A stretch of 64,000 nucleotides of DNA from Tubiluchus corallicola. Lineage: Eukaryota; Priapulida; Priapulimorpha; Priapulimorphida; Tubiluchidae. This document shows, piece after piece, positions 28,350 to 42,300 of the stretch. Each line of letters starts with the position of its first letter. The stretch's first letter is position 1. The position numbers were made by a program, and so were the translations under genes. The stretch lies in contig JAQGDQ010000115.1 in assembly GCA_030141605.1 (NCBI GenBank), positions 530,501 to 594,500 on the forward strand. Reading direction: 5' to 3'. The notes beneath the pieces are model-generated. The model made no database searches. It was not told where the DNA came from and saw only the letters and a list, made by a program, of their open reading frames with translations.

Positions 28350-31300
28350 TATAAACATGAGGAGCAGAGTCGTGCAGGTCTAAATGCAGCAACTCGACCG
28401 GAATGATTTGCAGTCCAATTGATAGCATCATTTAAGAAATAGTTATTTGTCCACAAGTAAGACCTTAAAGCGACAGGCAGCCTTTCTGCGTTTATTAGCT
28501 CCAAGAAATTACTTCCTAAACTCCACATTGAAAATTGAAAGGAATGTCTTTCTCTTTCAAAAGTCAAGATGCAGCGCTCTTTTCCAGGACGAAACTTCCT
28601 CCAGGGAATGTCTGACTGAAATTTTATTTGCTAACTGTGTCATTGTAACTCACTGAACCATTTCTCTTTCCAGTGGATGAATGACGTGGTCGTCTCTTCA
28701 CGACGTGAAATTAAAACTTGATATCCGCGTCAAATCTTAGTCATTTATCTGCGGCTAAGTTGTGTGGAATGATGACCAAGCCACCAAGTGCGTGAAAATG
28801 GGATGTTTTGATCGAAACCGATCGTCGCAAGTGTACATATTCTAGCGGAAATAAAATCACAATTCAAATGTCATGGAGCTTTTGAGGCTAAGCTTTGTAT
28901 TTCAGGCGCTGGGAGCTATTGAGGCTAAGCTTTGTATTTAAGGCGAGGGGAGCTATTGAAGATAACTTTTTTATAAAACGGATGTGTCCAGCTTTGTGTG
29001 ACAAGGGCCTAAAACCAACAACAGAGCTCTGCAAGCTTACTTAGAATGAAAAAGATTCTAGAAGCTGTTTTTATAAAGATACTTTTAACGTTGTATAGGC
29101 AAGACGAAAATCGAATCAAAATCAAATTTAAAAAAAATTACCTAAATTATTAAAACAAATTGATACATAGACAGAAACAAAGATTTATAGAAAATTCATA
29201 GTTCAATTACTTAACTTCAATAATAATCATAATAATTAACATTATGTACTAAGAAGTGTTCATGGCTTATTCTGCCCGCCAGAAATGATCTGTTAGTAAA
29301 ATGTATTAAAACGTATTAATAAATATCTGCATACAATAATAAATGACAAATTATTGTTAGTATCATAACGTATTTTGCAGTTTATGCACAAATTCATTTT
29401 TACAACATTTCGTCCTGTACATTTAAAGTAAAGACCATGGAACACTTAAAATACTGTAACGACGACAAAATGCCATTTATTTTCACTGCCTTCTCTACAT
29501 TGTGACGGTTTGATCCATTACGAAGCCATTGCGCATTTTTTACCCCCTCCTATACTGCGATGGTTCGATCCGTTACGAAGCCTACCTGCCAGGTATATAT
29601 GGAATGGCCTCGTCGATTCAGCAGGCATTCGGGTACCGTTTAAGCACTAATCCAGCATTGAACCTCTTGGCGTTACAATATTGTTGCATTTGTTTTTATT
29701 TGATTTTTTGTTCGTTTGTTTGTCTGTTGTGGTTTTTGTTATTTTTTTGATCGTCGCTGGGTTGTCGTCACAGTTTTAACGGAGTGTCTTTTTCTAGTTG
29801 AGCACGTCACTGAATGCGGTCATAAAGAAATAGAAGCCTCCGAGTGGTTTATTGATCAAATTCCTCTTCTCTTCAATAAAACAACTTGCAGGCTGTTAAT
29901 ATGCAGTACAAGAAAAAGACAAATTTACTTGAATTACATCGCGTAAGATAAAACTTTGACGATGTTTGCAGTGCAGTCAATATCATTTTCCTGAGTAATG
30001 ACAAGCCCCTGGGCTCTGATGTAGAATGAACAGTCATTAGAAGCTGATTCGCCGAATATTTATGAAAAACAAATAAAATTCTTTACCGGAAATCACGTGA
30101 CCGGAAATCGTTAAAATAATGTTCTCGGTTTAAGTACACGAAAGAGAAGCAACGTGAAAATGCAAAATAAAAACTGTGAAGCAGACAGATGTATACTTTT
30201 CGTTTCATATTTTTTGTGAAGCAGACAGATGTATACTTTTTATTTTATAAATCTTGATGGCGTTATGTGACATAAAAAGAATACGAAACAATGCATGTGG
30301 TGTGGAGATTCTGCCAATTAAATTATGTCTTTTAACTTCGAGTTGTTTACAATGTTACACTACATTATGTTTCATGCCGTGTTTTTTCTGTATAACGTGC
30401 ATGAGGCCTTGCAAAAGCCTCTATTGAATCTCGAGCTTTTTAACACCAAATGGAACTTTAGTAAATAACAAGAAGTTGTTTCTGGTTTAAAACGTTCGCA
30501 GTTGAAATCATTTGTCACTTTCCTCATCAAAAGCCACGTAGCTAACGAGTGTAGAAGGGGTACAAAGTGCGATGTCTTGTGCAACTGAGCAAAACTCAGA
30601 AAACTGATATCGTCTTCAAACCTCCAATTATAACAGACCATTTTTATTTGATTATCTTCCATGTTTGTGGTACTGCAGTGTGTAAACATGTGCGTACGTT
30701 GTCCATTAATAATTTAAGCATTCATTAGACGGACAGTAATCGATGTTGATTTGAGTATAATGTTTAATACGCGGGAAAATATAAACACGTATGAAACCTG
30801 ACCACGCATGCGCGAAATCCGGACATGTGCTAATTTATTCGCCATTGTTGTATGCTAAGTGGAAAACACTACACTACTTATTCTAAACTGAATTATTGAA
30901 ACTGTTGACAAATTTTGCTTTTCGGGGTTAGTATCGTTCCATTTAATAGAACCGCTGTATTTTTGTTGCAAGTTTGCGAAGTATAACATTGCATTTAACG
31001 GAGTGATAGTTAAGCTTGTTACGAGTATTGTATCCATGAATATTTAAGTTTGCTCAAAATAGTCGTCAAATAACGATGGAAGTAAATTGCGGTGGTACTT
31101 GTACATAAAAATAGCAGTTTCAAGTTTATTTATATCGTAAACATTTAAAAAACCTTGATTCTTAAATATCGGTGCAACATACTCTTTACTGGGTAGAAAT
31201 AATATGTTTTAACGGTTCAAGCACCTTGAAAGATTTTCCGCAGCAGCATTCACCACTCCATTTACTGACTATGGTCGTGACTGCTTTACTTTAGCCGCTA

Positions 31301-32340
31301 AGCACATAAGCCGTGACTTCTCAGCTATACACCCCGAACATTACCCTATAATTATCCTCTGAAGGGACGATTATAATTGAGTCTAAATTTGCATATAATT
31401 TCTCTCTTCAGGTTCACCAACGTTCTCTTTGTGGGCTGAAGCTTATAATTAAATAATACTAGCCTATTTGCGAACAGAGCTGACACAATAGCGTTGCAGT
31501 TAGTGGCTTCGTTCAAACTCAGAGTCACTCAAACCACGCGGTGGACAGGCATTGACCATTAAATGCGTTCCCAAGCACTCTCTTCAGTGAGAGTGTAAGC
31601 TGGTCAACTATAGTAAACAATTTAGTGGGTCAGTATGACGTTGCAAATAGGACTGTAATCAAGCGGGCTATTAGGTTACGCACTAGAGGGGCAAAGCTGG
31701 TTAAAAAGTGTAGGCCTAGTTATATTAATTTTAATGTCTGGCCACAAAGACATATCTTCGCACAGTATATATCTTTGCGACAGTCTATAGTTTTATATTA
31801 CTTCCTGTATAACTAAGAAATCTACACAACAAAATACTTCGGCCACTTTGTACTATGTAATTGTGCAATTGGACTACACACCCTCTGGAGGCCTTATAGG
31901 CTCGTATGCACCATATCATTTTGAAATTCTCTTGGTCTTATTGTTAGAAAAGACAGTTAAGTTTCACTTGTTCAGCATTCAAGACCAATATCTAGAAACT
32001 CTTAAGTTCCATTTAATATTCCGTTTGTTTTGCACTTTTACGGTGATCATTTCTGTTTCTGCATCACCAAAATTCCCGTGCGATTTTAACTTTTAAGTAG
32101 AGGATTTTAATACAAGCTTCATCTTCGTACAAGTAAATTTTTCAACAACGCGGTATCTTTCTCTTTGCCAATAATAAGAACGGTCACAAGTAGAAACAAG
32201 AATAAGATAAAGCACCAGAAGAAGAAATAACAAGTAAAAATAGTAACAGTAGCAGTAACTAACAACAATAATGACGATAGCAATCATAGTCATACCAGCA
32301 TCACAGCAACAAAGTCAGCAACAGCAGTGGTAGCAGCAGT
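28350..32340. other. non-coding stretch with three small tandem duplications
   Basis: No gene recognised. Two-copy tandem duplications: GAGGCTAAGCTTTGTATTT at 28,880-28,945; a GGTTTGATCCATTACGAAGC type unit at 29,508-29,585; GTGAAGCAGACAGATGTATA at 30,176-30,240. Apart from these the sequence looks unique. Confidence 0.5.
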
Positions 32341-32720
32341 TTCAAGTTTGAGTTTGAAGTTTTATTATCATCACATTCCGTACAATATAATGGCATTAAA
32401 CACACAGTGACATCAAAATTGTTACATCATACTGTATTAAGTTATTATGTTTCATACACTATCGTTATCATAAAAGAATAATTGTACTGCAGTGGGCTAG
32501 AGAAGCAAAGGCTTGTATAGGCCCACTGCCATGTGAACCCGATAAAAAAAAGAATGGATGAGTGAACAAAAAAGAACTGGGAGAAAGGTTAGATCACACA
32601 GGAAGGGTAGAGGGATGTGTTAGTGGAAATTGTAGGAAGAAAGATAGTAGATTGTGCGATGTTTACATCAGCTCTAAAGATTTATCAATGATGCCTTGTT
32701 TTGTATAACCTGTACCAAGA
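32341..32720 (-). mobile_element. probable 3' UTR and tail of a non-LTR retroelement
   Basis: Read on the minus strand, the segment ends in AATAAAACTTCAAACTCAAA plus CTTGAA, a short tandem-repeat tail. About 125 bp before that end is a perfect 9-bp stem, GCAGTGGGC (32,489-32,497) with GCCCACTGC (32,521-32,529). A hairpin followed by a repetitive tail is a common 3'-end design in CR1/L2-like elements. No coding remnant is recognised. Confidence 0.4.
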
Positions 32721-34825
32721 TTGTGGTATGACTGCTGCAGTATGTGTAGGATATTAAGAAGTGTTGTACTTGTTGAGAATCATTGCTCTATATTTCTTTT
32801 TAAATTTTTGAATTGGAACAATAGTAACTGTAGAGGTAACAACATAAAGAACAGCAGCAGCAACCAAAAAATAACAGCAACAACACAATTATGCGGATTG
32901 GGTATTTCCACAGCTAAAATTCGCAAAGTTGCTGCTGTAATTTTCCTTATTATTTCGCTTTTAACAAAGATTACATCATGTTACTGTAAAGTTTACTGTG
33001 GCTTATGAAATGTAATTACATTTCAAGTCATATTACAGCCTTCTAATACGCCAACAACAGTTTTCACAAAAACGTTACGTTTTTCCTCTTATCTAACTGC
33101 ATCAGCAATTCAGCGTTTAAATTGTTTTAACAAAAATATCCAATTAGCAGTTAATGCGAATGCAAACTGTGCAAAACGCTTTGCAATATGGCATATTATA
33201 TGAGCTGGCTATTAAATTGAGCTATTACAAGAATGACTTTACTGTCGAGACTAATTTAATCCGCTGAAACGTGGTGTTATTAATGTTTAAAGTAAGCACG
33301 AGTTGAATGTTTCTTTTAAAGCCTGTTCCCGTACTTATTATAGGACTCAGGCATGTGTAGTTATTTTGTGCACTTTGCTTTCTGGTTTCCAAACAAAGTG
33401 CCACGGCGCTTGCACTGAAATTCAATATTCTCCCTACAAATGAAATTATTGCTTGATCGCTGTGCCGGTTGATGAAAACGCTAAAATAGCCTTTTTTACA
33501 TTAAGTGAGCAGTGCCGATTTTCTAACGCCTTGCTGCTTGCAAAAGTGTCAAATTCGAAGCCTGTCCGAGAGCTTACTTACTTTAGGAAGCATGAACAGT
33601 ATGCGCTGAGCTTTGATTAGGGTGGTAACTGAGATGCGCAAACCTTGCCCACACAGACTTGAGACTTAACACACTTTAAACCGCCTAAAGATGCTCCGAT
33701 GGCTACGGTTGATACAAGACGACCAAGTTCACCCTGGGAGGGGCGGGGACTTGCACTCCTGCTACTAACTAACGAAACTACAAGTAGCATGCTACACGCT
33801 CCAAGCCATTCATTAAAGCTGTATTACGAATATTTTAATACTCTAGCGTAGCCTCAAACAGTAAGTTGTTTGCCAAAAGATCCCCATGCTGCTCTCATAT
33901 AAATATGGGATAGAAAAATGTTTCAACGCCTTTAAGAGACGACATTCCCAATACTGTGTTTATATCATGGCCACAAAATATCATGTTGTGGCAAAGACTA
34001 TACTGTTCCCACGGCCTACTATGTCGTTCCGGCGACTTATTCTTTGACTGCTCCAGAAAAAGTGTTCATTTGAGCGTTACTTTCAGGGCCTTACCGTATC
34101 TAGCGAGGCCTCTGGAAAAGCTCGGGTAGCGGTTTAGTGATACCTCCTTCAAGAAAGAGGTTTATCTCAGCTGCAGTTGATTTCTTTCATTTATATTTTC
34201 CACACTAATGTATCGACTGACGTATCGACCATAAAGACATTTCGACTAAAGTTACCAAAAGCTAATATTTAAACATTCTCTTTATGGTCTCCAGTTCTCG
34301 GAGAACTGAAACGGATTTTTAATGTCTTCTCTAATTGTGATTGATAAATTGTTTAACTAAACCAAAATGTAACCTTGCTTTGTGTACATTTCCCCAAAGA
34401 GCAGGCAATAGATCATGAGACAGTAGCAGGTGAAAGACACAAGATACAGATATTACCAACAAGGGGAAAATAATTTTCTTTTGATTAGTAGCAGTAAAAG
34501 TTACCCGAGTTGAACTTGTGTAAATCAATGCTTACCGTCTCATCTACCTTTGCCTATTATTAACTCATATCTTTTGTCATACGTGCATCTAACCATAATG
34601 ACAAAATGTCTGTCAAAGATCGATTTATTCTCATCGTTGCATTTTTTTATAAACGTCGGAGAAAAACGTTGTACATGTAGTGTAGAAAATAGTCTAGTGG
34701 ATTCGGCGTGTGCTTGGTGACTTGTCAGTCAATACTCGTTACAGACGGCTTATTCATCACGCTGATTTTGACTGTTTTTCTCGTAGAGAGAGGAGGTACT
34801 CACACTCAAACGTAAATTAAGCACC
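32721..34825. other. unassigned non-coding stretch
   Basis: No gene recognised. A 20-bp perfect palindrome, TGAAATGTAATTACATTTCA, lies at 33,006-33,025. Confidence 0.4.
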
Positions 34826-34905
34826 TCAGTTGGTTCAGTAGCTCACCTCGGAGTGTCTCTCACTAATTTTAGTAGTGAACTTTGTTCCAGTCTTGCCACA
34901 AACAT
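34826..34905 (+). mobile_element. tRNA-like SINE remnant
   Basis: CCTCAGTTGGTTCAGTAGCT resembles a tRNA D-arm/A-box region. TTTGTTCCAGTCTTG about 45 bp later resembles a B-box. Pairing is poor, so it is not a working tRNA gene. Confidence 0.3.
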
Positions 34906-35389
34906 CAGCATCTATGCCATCGAATGCTAGATTCCTCCTCGCAGAATGGTAAAAAACGATGTTTTTATAGTTTATGATATTGACTTCATTCAGCGATAAA
35001 AGTGGGGGAAATTCTATTTAGCTGCATAAACAGCTGGGACTACCTCGCTTATAGTTTTGCTTGTTTTTGTCATCTCTACCTCATTAAGTGCAGCTGCTGC
35101 TTTTGATTTGTTTATGTTAACTTTAACTTTGAAATTGTTAATTAAGTCGATTTTTACCTTTGTTTTCTCTCCAATTTTATTATATTAGTTAACAGTTAAG
35201 TACTGTGTATAAATAGTTTGAACTCCTTTCAAGCCAGCTGTATTAGTAGCAGTCTGTATTTTTGTTCAGCTATTGCGTCAATTTTATGACTAGGTATGAT
35301 TATTCCTTACTTTGCCACACAGCATCACTTACCTCGATTTCCCCTACAATTATTGCTCATCTTCAGCTTGTGTGAAATGCAACGCTTTA

Positions 35390-35812
35390 GTATAAAAATT
35401 ATTATATTGCGCATTCTTAGCTTGTATGAAAATACAATGCAGTGGAATAAGAATTATTATATTGCGTATTCTTAGCTTGTATCAAAATACAATGCAGTGG
35501 GATAAGAATTATTATATTGCGTATTCTTAGCTTGTATGAAAATACAATGCAGTGGAATAAGAATTATTATATTGCGTATTCTTAGTTTGTATGAAAATAC
35601 AATGCAGTGGAATAAGAATTATTATATTGCGTATTCTTAGCTTGTATGAAAATACAATGCAGTGGGATAAGAATTATTATGTTGCGTTTTCTCATTTCGT
35701 GTGTAAGTGCAATGCAAGGCATAAGAATTATTATAATTATTGCGTGTTCTCATCGCGTGTGCAAGTGCAATGCAGTGACATAAGAATTATTATATTGCGT
35801 AGTCTAAGATCT
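35390..35812. repeat. 55-bp minisatellite, about 7-8 copies
   Basis: The unit contains AAGAATTATTATATTGCGTA, TTCTTAGCTTGTATG and AAAATACAATGCAGTGG. Copies are spaced exactly 55 bp apart in the left and central part (for example GAATTATTAT at 35,451, 35,506 and 35,561). The last two or three units diverge, with CTCATTTCGTGTG or CTCATCGCGTGTG replacing CTTAGCTTGTATG. Confidence 0.97.
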
Positions 35813-36071
35813 ATTAGTATTTGATGCCCTGGGCAAGCACACAATGTGCAAACATTGCCGCCTGATATATCAGGTTTATTGACACATTCAAGTGATGCAC
35901 CATATGAGATGAGAAGAGACAAATAGAGGCCAAACTGCAATAGTTGCTGATGTTTAGGCTTCCATTGTGCCTCTTCAACTACGGAATGCTTCAAATGCGA
36001 ATGGCTTCATTTACTAACTACTGGACTAAAAACTTATTCAAGCCTAGCTTTAAATTTGTACTTTAATATTT

Positions 36072-36320
36072 AACCTTGAGCCATCTACTCAACGTCATCG
36101 AATACTCAACCAAAATCTGCCGAATATCTAATACTTTAGTTACCGAAGAATGCTTGCCCAGCTCCTTATCGTTTTTGAGTTGTTGTTACCCCCTTGGCCT
36201 TGAATCATTTACTCATTGTCGCCGACCACCCCTCAAGTGGTACTAATGATTACCAAACTTTGCTTGTCTAATTCCTTGCAGTTTTCAAGTCACATTTCTG
36301 ACCTGGAAAACGCTCACCTA
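36072..36320. repeat. diverged tandem duplication of about 120 bp
   Basis: CCTTGAGCCATCTACTCA at about 36,073 and CCTTGAATCATTTACTCA at about 36,198 begin two segments with the same order of blocks: TACTCAACC or CCCTCAAGT, GCTTGCCCAGCTCCTT or GCTTGTCTAATTCCTT, then GTTTTTGAGT or GTTTTCAAGT. Confidence 0.6.
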
Positions 36321-39300
36321 AACTCACCACCTTCCCTACTGAAGTTTGTTCCCCATCCATTGTGGTAAGAACCAAGGTTTACTCGATACATTCACCTTCA
36401 TTAAGTTGTTGGCTTCTTGAAGTTTGTTTTGATTCGTAAGCGCAATTTATTGTTGCGACTTAAGTTTTAGGAAAATAGAAACGTACAATTTAGAAAAGAA
36501 AAAATAATGCGCGCAAAACGAAGCGTATAAAAAACTTATTTATACAACACATAGTTGCAATTTGCTGGTAACACCTGGGTTATTAACTCTGACTACTATC
36601 AGACAGACACACAAACAGACCACATTGCATCATATTGCGATTATGAGTGTATAAACCTACTGAACTTGAAACTAATAATATTTTCTCAAGCAGTCAGACA
36701 ATTCCCCGGAGCGTGCTGATAACTGAAATTGGGTTGTCAAAATTAATCGTTGTTTTTCGCTCTATTTTCATCGATTCAGTTTACATTGATCGTTATTTGA
36801 GAGACATCGTTGGAATATCACGGCGCGTAACAATTGCACAATGTTTGCGTAAGATAAAATATTGATCTTCCTGTCAACTTCTTTGGAACATGTTCGCCGA
36901 TAATGTGATGTAAAAAGGTTTGCGAAGTGAAGTTTACGCAACTAACATGCTCAGTATCAATTAGGTTTCGATTATTGCTGTGTTTGAAAGATAGAAATGG
37001 ACAAAGTAGTGCGCAACATGTCCACATTGAGGCTCAAGTTCAAACAGCGTCATCGCCTGATTTTTTAGACAGATTTTTCTAGTTATTTTCAAACGTGGGT
37101 ACTCATCACATTTACTAAATCAGGTCCAGCAAAGTTTTCTTTAGTTAATTAATCTCTCTGTTTAAAAACATTTTAGCCACTGTTTGCTTGACGTTAACGT
37201 AATTTTTTGGCTTATTTATTTTTTGGAAGTTTTTTAAAAATTGACCTAACATAGAAGTTATCTTGGAGACGCAGCAGCTGTGGTTTTAAGCTAAAACAAA
37301 GCCGAAAACTAATCTCACTTTTTAGCAAATGAAGCCACATTTTTGGCTTCTTCAAGGAAAATAGCTCTCCAAGAATGTTTCAGCCACGGAGCAAACATAA
37401 TAGCAAACTGTCATGTTTTATTGACACGTAAAACCGTTCTCCCTTTCTTCCTGACATATCCACAAGCATGCGATCTCTCTCTTCCATTAATTCACCCGCG
37501 TCACGTGACCTGACTTCAGAAACAGCCTCAATGCTGATGATAATGATGATAACGTCACCTACAGCTGCGAAGCTGACTTTAAAAATTAATTAACTGGAGT
37601 GTTGCCGCCGCTGGTGTCTTCCAGTATCTGATGGTTAATATTTAATGAGAACCTAAGTGCAATCGCTCTCAAATTCAATTTCTAATCTACATTCCTCTAG
37701 GGGACGCTAGTGCTTAGGCTGCGCAAGATTAAAAATTCCACGCTGAAGATGTAGATCGAGGTCCGATACGCAACTAAATTTCAATACAGTGTTATCATTA
37801 CAATGTCAGCGCTAAAATCGTTCTTATTTAACGCATTTCACGTTTCAAAGCCGTGCTCTAAGCGTTTTTCATTAGTCACCCAAAATCAGATGACGTTTCC
37901 TTTTTTATTCCCGTTGTAAAACTCAATGAAATCATATTTGTTTTGTTTGTGACCAGGTAATACATTTAGCTTTTACGACCTAATTTTACAAAAACGATTC
38001 TATCAGAAAGATTTCAGGAAATCAGAATGACCCAACAATAGAGTTACCTTTCATAATACTGATCGCACCATTTAATAAAGCTGCCTGCAATAACTGCTCT
38101 TACATTGTCTCACACAAGGCATAAGGCAACTGTTGTATGAATCAAACTGCGTTATTTGTAAAACTTCAGTAAATAATTATTAGTTGACACGTTAGTAAAA
38201 GGATGGTTTTTTATTAGTGTGACCTAATCCGAGCCCGCACACGAGGTCAGGAACAGCTTGTCAAAGACAGAAAATCTGTGTGCGACTAAGTAGGTAGGCG
38301 TGCAAAAATCTTTCTCAGACAAGTTGTTTGCAAACAGACGTTGCATCGTGTGCGTCCTGTATAAGGTGTATTTTACACTGCAGCCAAACATACATGTACT
38401 TGCCAAAAAAACTGTTAGTCTGGAAATTTTACAGTTTCTATCTTACTTCCACCAATAGTTCAATTAACTATTAATTATTAACTGGCTCCAAATTACTTCT
38501 ATTGACATCCAATCATTGAAAAACTGAGCGAGAACAGAATTAAAACAACGCACACAAACTACTGCAGCGCTAATGGATCCCTGGTATTGACAACATCATC
38601 TAACACAAATTTTTCGTTTCTCTTTTGATGGACAAATTAATCTCGTCTTGTTTTTATAGCAAATAGAGTTTATGAAATTATATAGACACTGCTAATGAAG
38701 TGACAAGCGACTGAAAATAAATTTGCGTAATTATTAAATGAAAAGAATTTTTGCGGCGAAACAATTTTCGTCGCGGTTTTAATTAATAAAGAAAAGATGG
38801 TATCTTAACCACCGCTCAATTTTATTAATTTTTGTCATAAATGTGTAGTTTTAATTACAGGTTTTTTTCTTATCATAGCGTGTTAAGACTATATGATAAA
38901 TGTTGCAACGCGCCTGTTAGATTTTTGAAAATATCTTGGAAATCTGACATATGATATACTCAAAATTAAAATACATCTGTTTGTAATTTCGCTGTGTATG
39001 TATTTCAATATGCAACCAGTGGCATATTAGTCGAAGTACCTTCATTCTCTTGCTAAAGTCTACAGCGCCATCTTTTGGCAAAAAAGAAAGCTTTAGAAAT
39101 GGTAGCTCTTTACGTCTTTTGTGTAAGCGAATAGTACTAAACATTCTAATTACCACATTCCTCCCAGTATGATGCTCTGTTTTTGGTATCAATTTTGGGA
39201 ACTAATTTTATCAATAACTGGGTAAAATAAAAACGTGAGTTCAAATCCCAAAAGAAACCTTTTCCCTGACGTTTATTGTTTGCAGTAACACGAAGTGTCA

Positions 39301-42300
39301 AAAAAAGGATCTAAGATATTTTCGAGTGGCAATTTAGATGTTAAAGAAAAAATATGTTAGACTTAAAAGTATGTAATATGTGTATGTAACAATAAATACA
39401 GTCGAAGTGTCACCAACTGATGATGATTAATCTTTTATTTTAAAATACACATTTACAAAAATATGTTTCTAGTTGCAGGCAAAGTTTAACCTAATTATAA
39501 GTACACAGTCATATATATATATCTTGATACATTAACACATATTGTTAAATTAAAGCTATTGGACGAATGTTCAGTTTACCGCACAACACGAAAACTCTCG
39601 CTGTTTTAAACATTATTGCACTATGCGGAATTCAAACGAAACTGTGTTAAGACAAGCCTTTAATGAGCCATTACCGTGCTTCATTGGGTTTCAGGGCTTA
39701 ACCGGACCTCGCACTTAGTCTAACAGCTAAAACTGTATAATATCACAACACCAACTGTACTCTCCAAAGCTGAAATTCCTTAACTGATGATAACCACTTG
39801 TCTTAAAGCAGAGATTCTGATGAATTAGTTTTTTGCCTGTGTAATTTTACTACTACGTGGAAGTCTCGTAAACTTATCGGTGTCCACAGGTATAAAATAC
39901 AGTCCCGCTGCACGTCTGTTAGTCGCATATCATCCAGTTAAGTGTTGCTGTTTCTCTGACCTGCGATGCTGCATCACCAACCAACTGCATCATCAGAACA
40001 ATGTAACGCGCAATTTTGTCATTACCTTACCTTCATCGTCACCCTGATAATTTACTCTTCTTTATTTTATTTTGCAACTTTTTGTTCAATTTTGCACTTC
40101 AGCTCAGACGAGTACAAATTAGTCCTGTTGACCCTGCTCCACTATCTCAATATCTGATGAAACATTAATTTTTGTTTTGTTTTTAGAAGGAATAGTTCAT
40201 ATTGTGATGCACGTAACAACGTATTATATTATAGCTTTTTGGAAATCAACTAAATTAAAGCTGACATGATATCTGCCAAGTGATGGTGTGGCAAGACAAG
40301 CACTATCAGCTTGCATAAAACCGACAATTGTCACATTACTGTGATTTGAAAAAGGTTTACCAAAAAACTTTACTTATCAGCACTGTTGGAGTTTATTAGC
40401 TAATAAAAACCAATAAACTGAGCCTATAACCCTTTTCTCCTACAGTTTTAATTCTAGCTTTACCACAATCTGTCCAGAGTCTAGACAGATGAAGTCATTT
40501 TTTTTATATTCAGAAACAAATTTCAAGTTTGATTGTAAGCTAAAAGTTTCAATTCTTGAACAACAAATACCACAAAACGTCATTTCTGTAATTTTCTTCG
40601 CCATAAATTTGCTGTAACCAAAGCTCCATCCACGACAGTCATCACTGTCTAGCATCTTCCGCAAAGCGCTAAAGTTTCACAGTAACAATTGCCATAAAAC
40701 ATTTTTACACAAAAATAGTAGAAATAATACATTCTAATCCTCTCACATTGTTTATTTTTACACATTATAAATTAATCAATACAAAAAAGTATTATGAAAT
40801 GTTTGACAGCACACTGAACTGCAGTTTCTTAGAAATTGTAATTATTAATTTACGTGGATTGTGGCAAAACTGTCTATTTAACCCGAATAAATTCATTTAC
40901 TATTAATAATTTAAGCTATCATACTTTATTGTGGTCACACATAATACATTTAGCAAATTCTTAAGCACATGCTTATACCAAGGTTAAATGCAAATCATCA
41001 AATATAATAAACTTAATAGTAAAAAAGTAGTACGCAGCATCAAGACATACATTGGCTAGAGACAGACAGACAGACAGACAGATAAACTTACAAACTTAAA
41101 AATATTACTAGTGCAAACATAATCAAGGTCGCTATTGTGATGAAGCATCAAACAACACAATTTCAAATACACAAATAAGTTACTGCATTAAAGTTTTTCA
41201 CAAAAGTTACAACAAAATTACAAGAAATTGTCCCAATACAGATACGGATTTATAGTCTGTGATTCATATACAATAATGGACAGACATCAGTAAAATCGTG
41301 CAAAATTCATGTACATTTTCTTCTCTCCACAATGGGCATAAAAATCACGTCTCAAATGTTTTGCACTTTTGCAAAAACAAAACAATTTTCTCCTCTTATT
41401 TCGTGCGATTTCATTCTCGATGGATGCATGAAATGACATTCAAAGATGGTATAATAAAAACTAGACAGCCATATTGGGAATGTGGGAAGTATTACAACTA
41501 ATAATTTTGCACTCTGCATGTTTGTACATGGCTTGACAGTGGATAATTTATGTCAATAATTCATAAGCTGCACCACGGTATCCATGCCAAAAACTATCAG
41601 ATGTAAAATTTATTACTGCCAAGAAATTTAGCAAACATTTCGTCCATTTGTGCGAAAGCCGTTTATCATTCAAAAGCCTTCATAAGCATAAGATGATCTG
41701 CTCTTTCAGTGCAATAAAAAATTTGCTATAACTTTTAAATTAAAGAAGTTGCCACTAGCCCTCACTAATGCAAATAATAAAACAGCCTGCTAGGTCATTT
41801 TGACAAATTTAGATAGGATCTAATTAGCAGTACAATGATGCTAGTGTATTGTTGCTATTCAGCATGAAAAGAGTTTAACGTGCTGGCACACTTACGACTA
41901 AAGTCAGCCAAAACGTTAACATAAACTGTCAACAAAACGCTGCAAAATTTTATTTCTCAGCAGGTTTTATTGCCACACCCTGATATAGAGGTGTTTTTAT
42001 CACACTGAATAGAAGCTCATAGTTTCACATTCAAATTCGATGTTCTAACCTATAAGAGGCAGTTCTATTTTCATTGGCTAATGAAAGACGGCAGCTAAAA
42101 AGTTCAATGACAACAACACATATCTTAGGATGCTGCTAATGCAAGAGATAAAAGGCAAAGTTTGGCACTGCCCCTGTGCCCTTGCTAATGATAAGCAGGC
42201 TACAATATACAGGCATCAATTTATTATTGAAAAACTAAGATAACATCATCTTGTGCCGCGCTAAAATAATGAGTTTGTTAACAACATTTTACAGTGTTCA

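Noticed and set aside
29555-29585. tRNA B-box GGTTCGATCC
   Set aside because: The flanking bases cannot form a T-arm stem and there is no A-box. It belongs to a small tandem duplication.
32093-32293. Isoleucine/tyrosine/leucine-rich minus-strand frame as a membrane protein
   Set aside because: The hydrophobic run reflects AATAACAATAGT-like low-complexity DNA, not a conserved protein.
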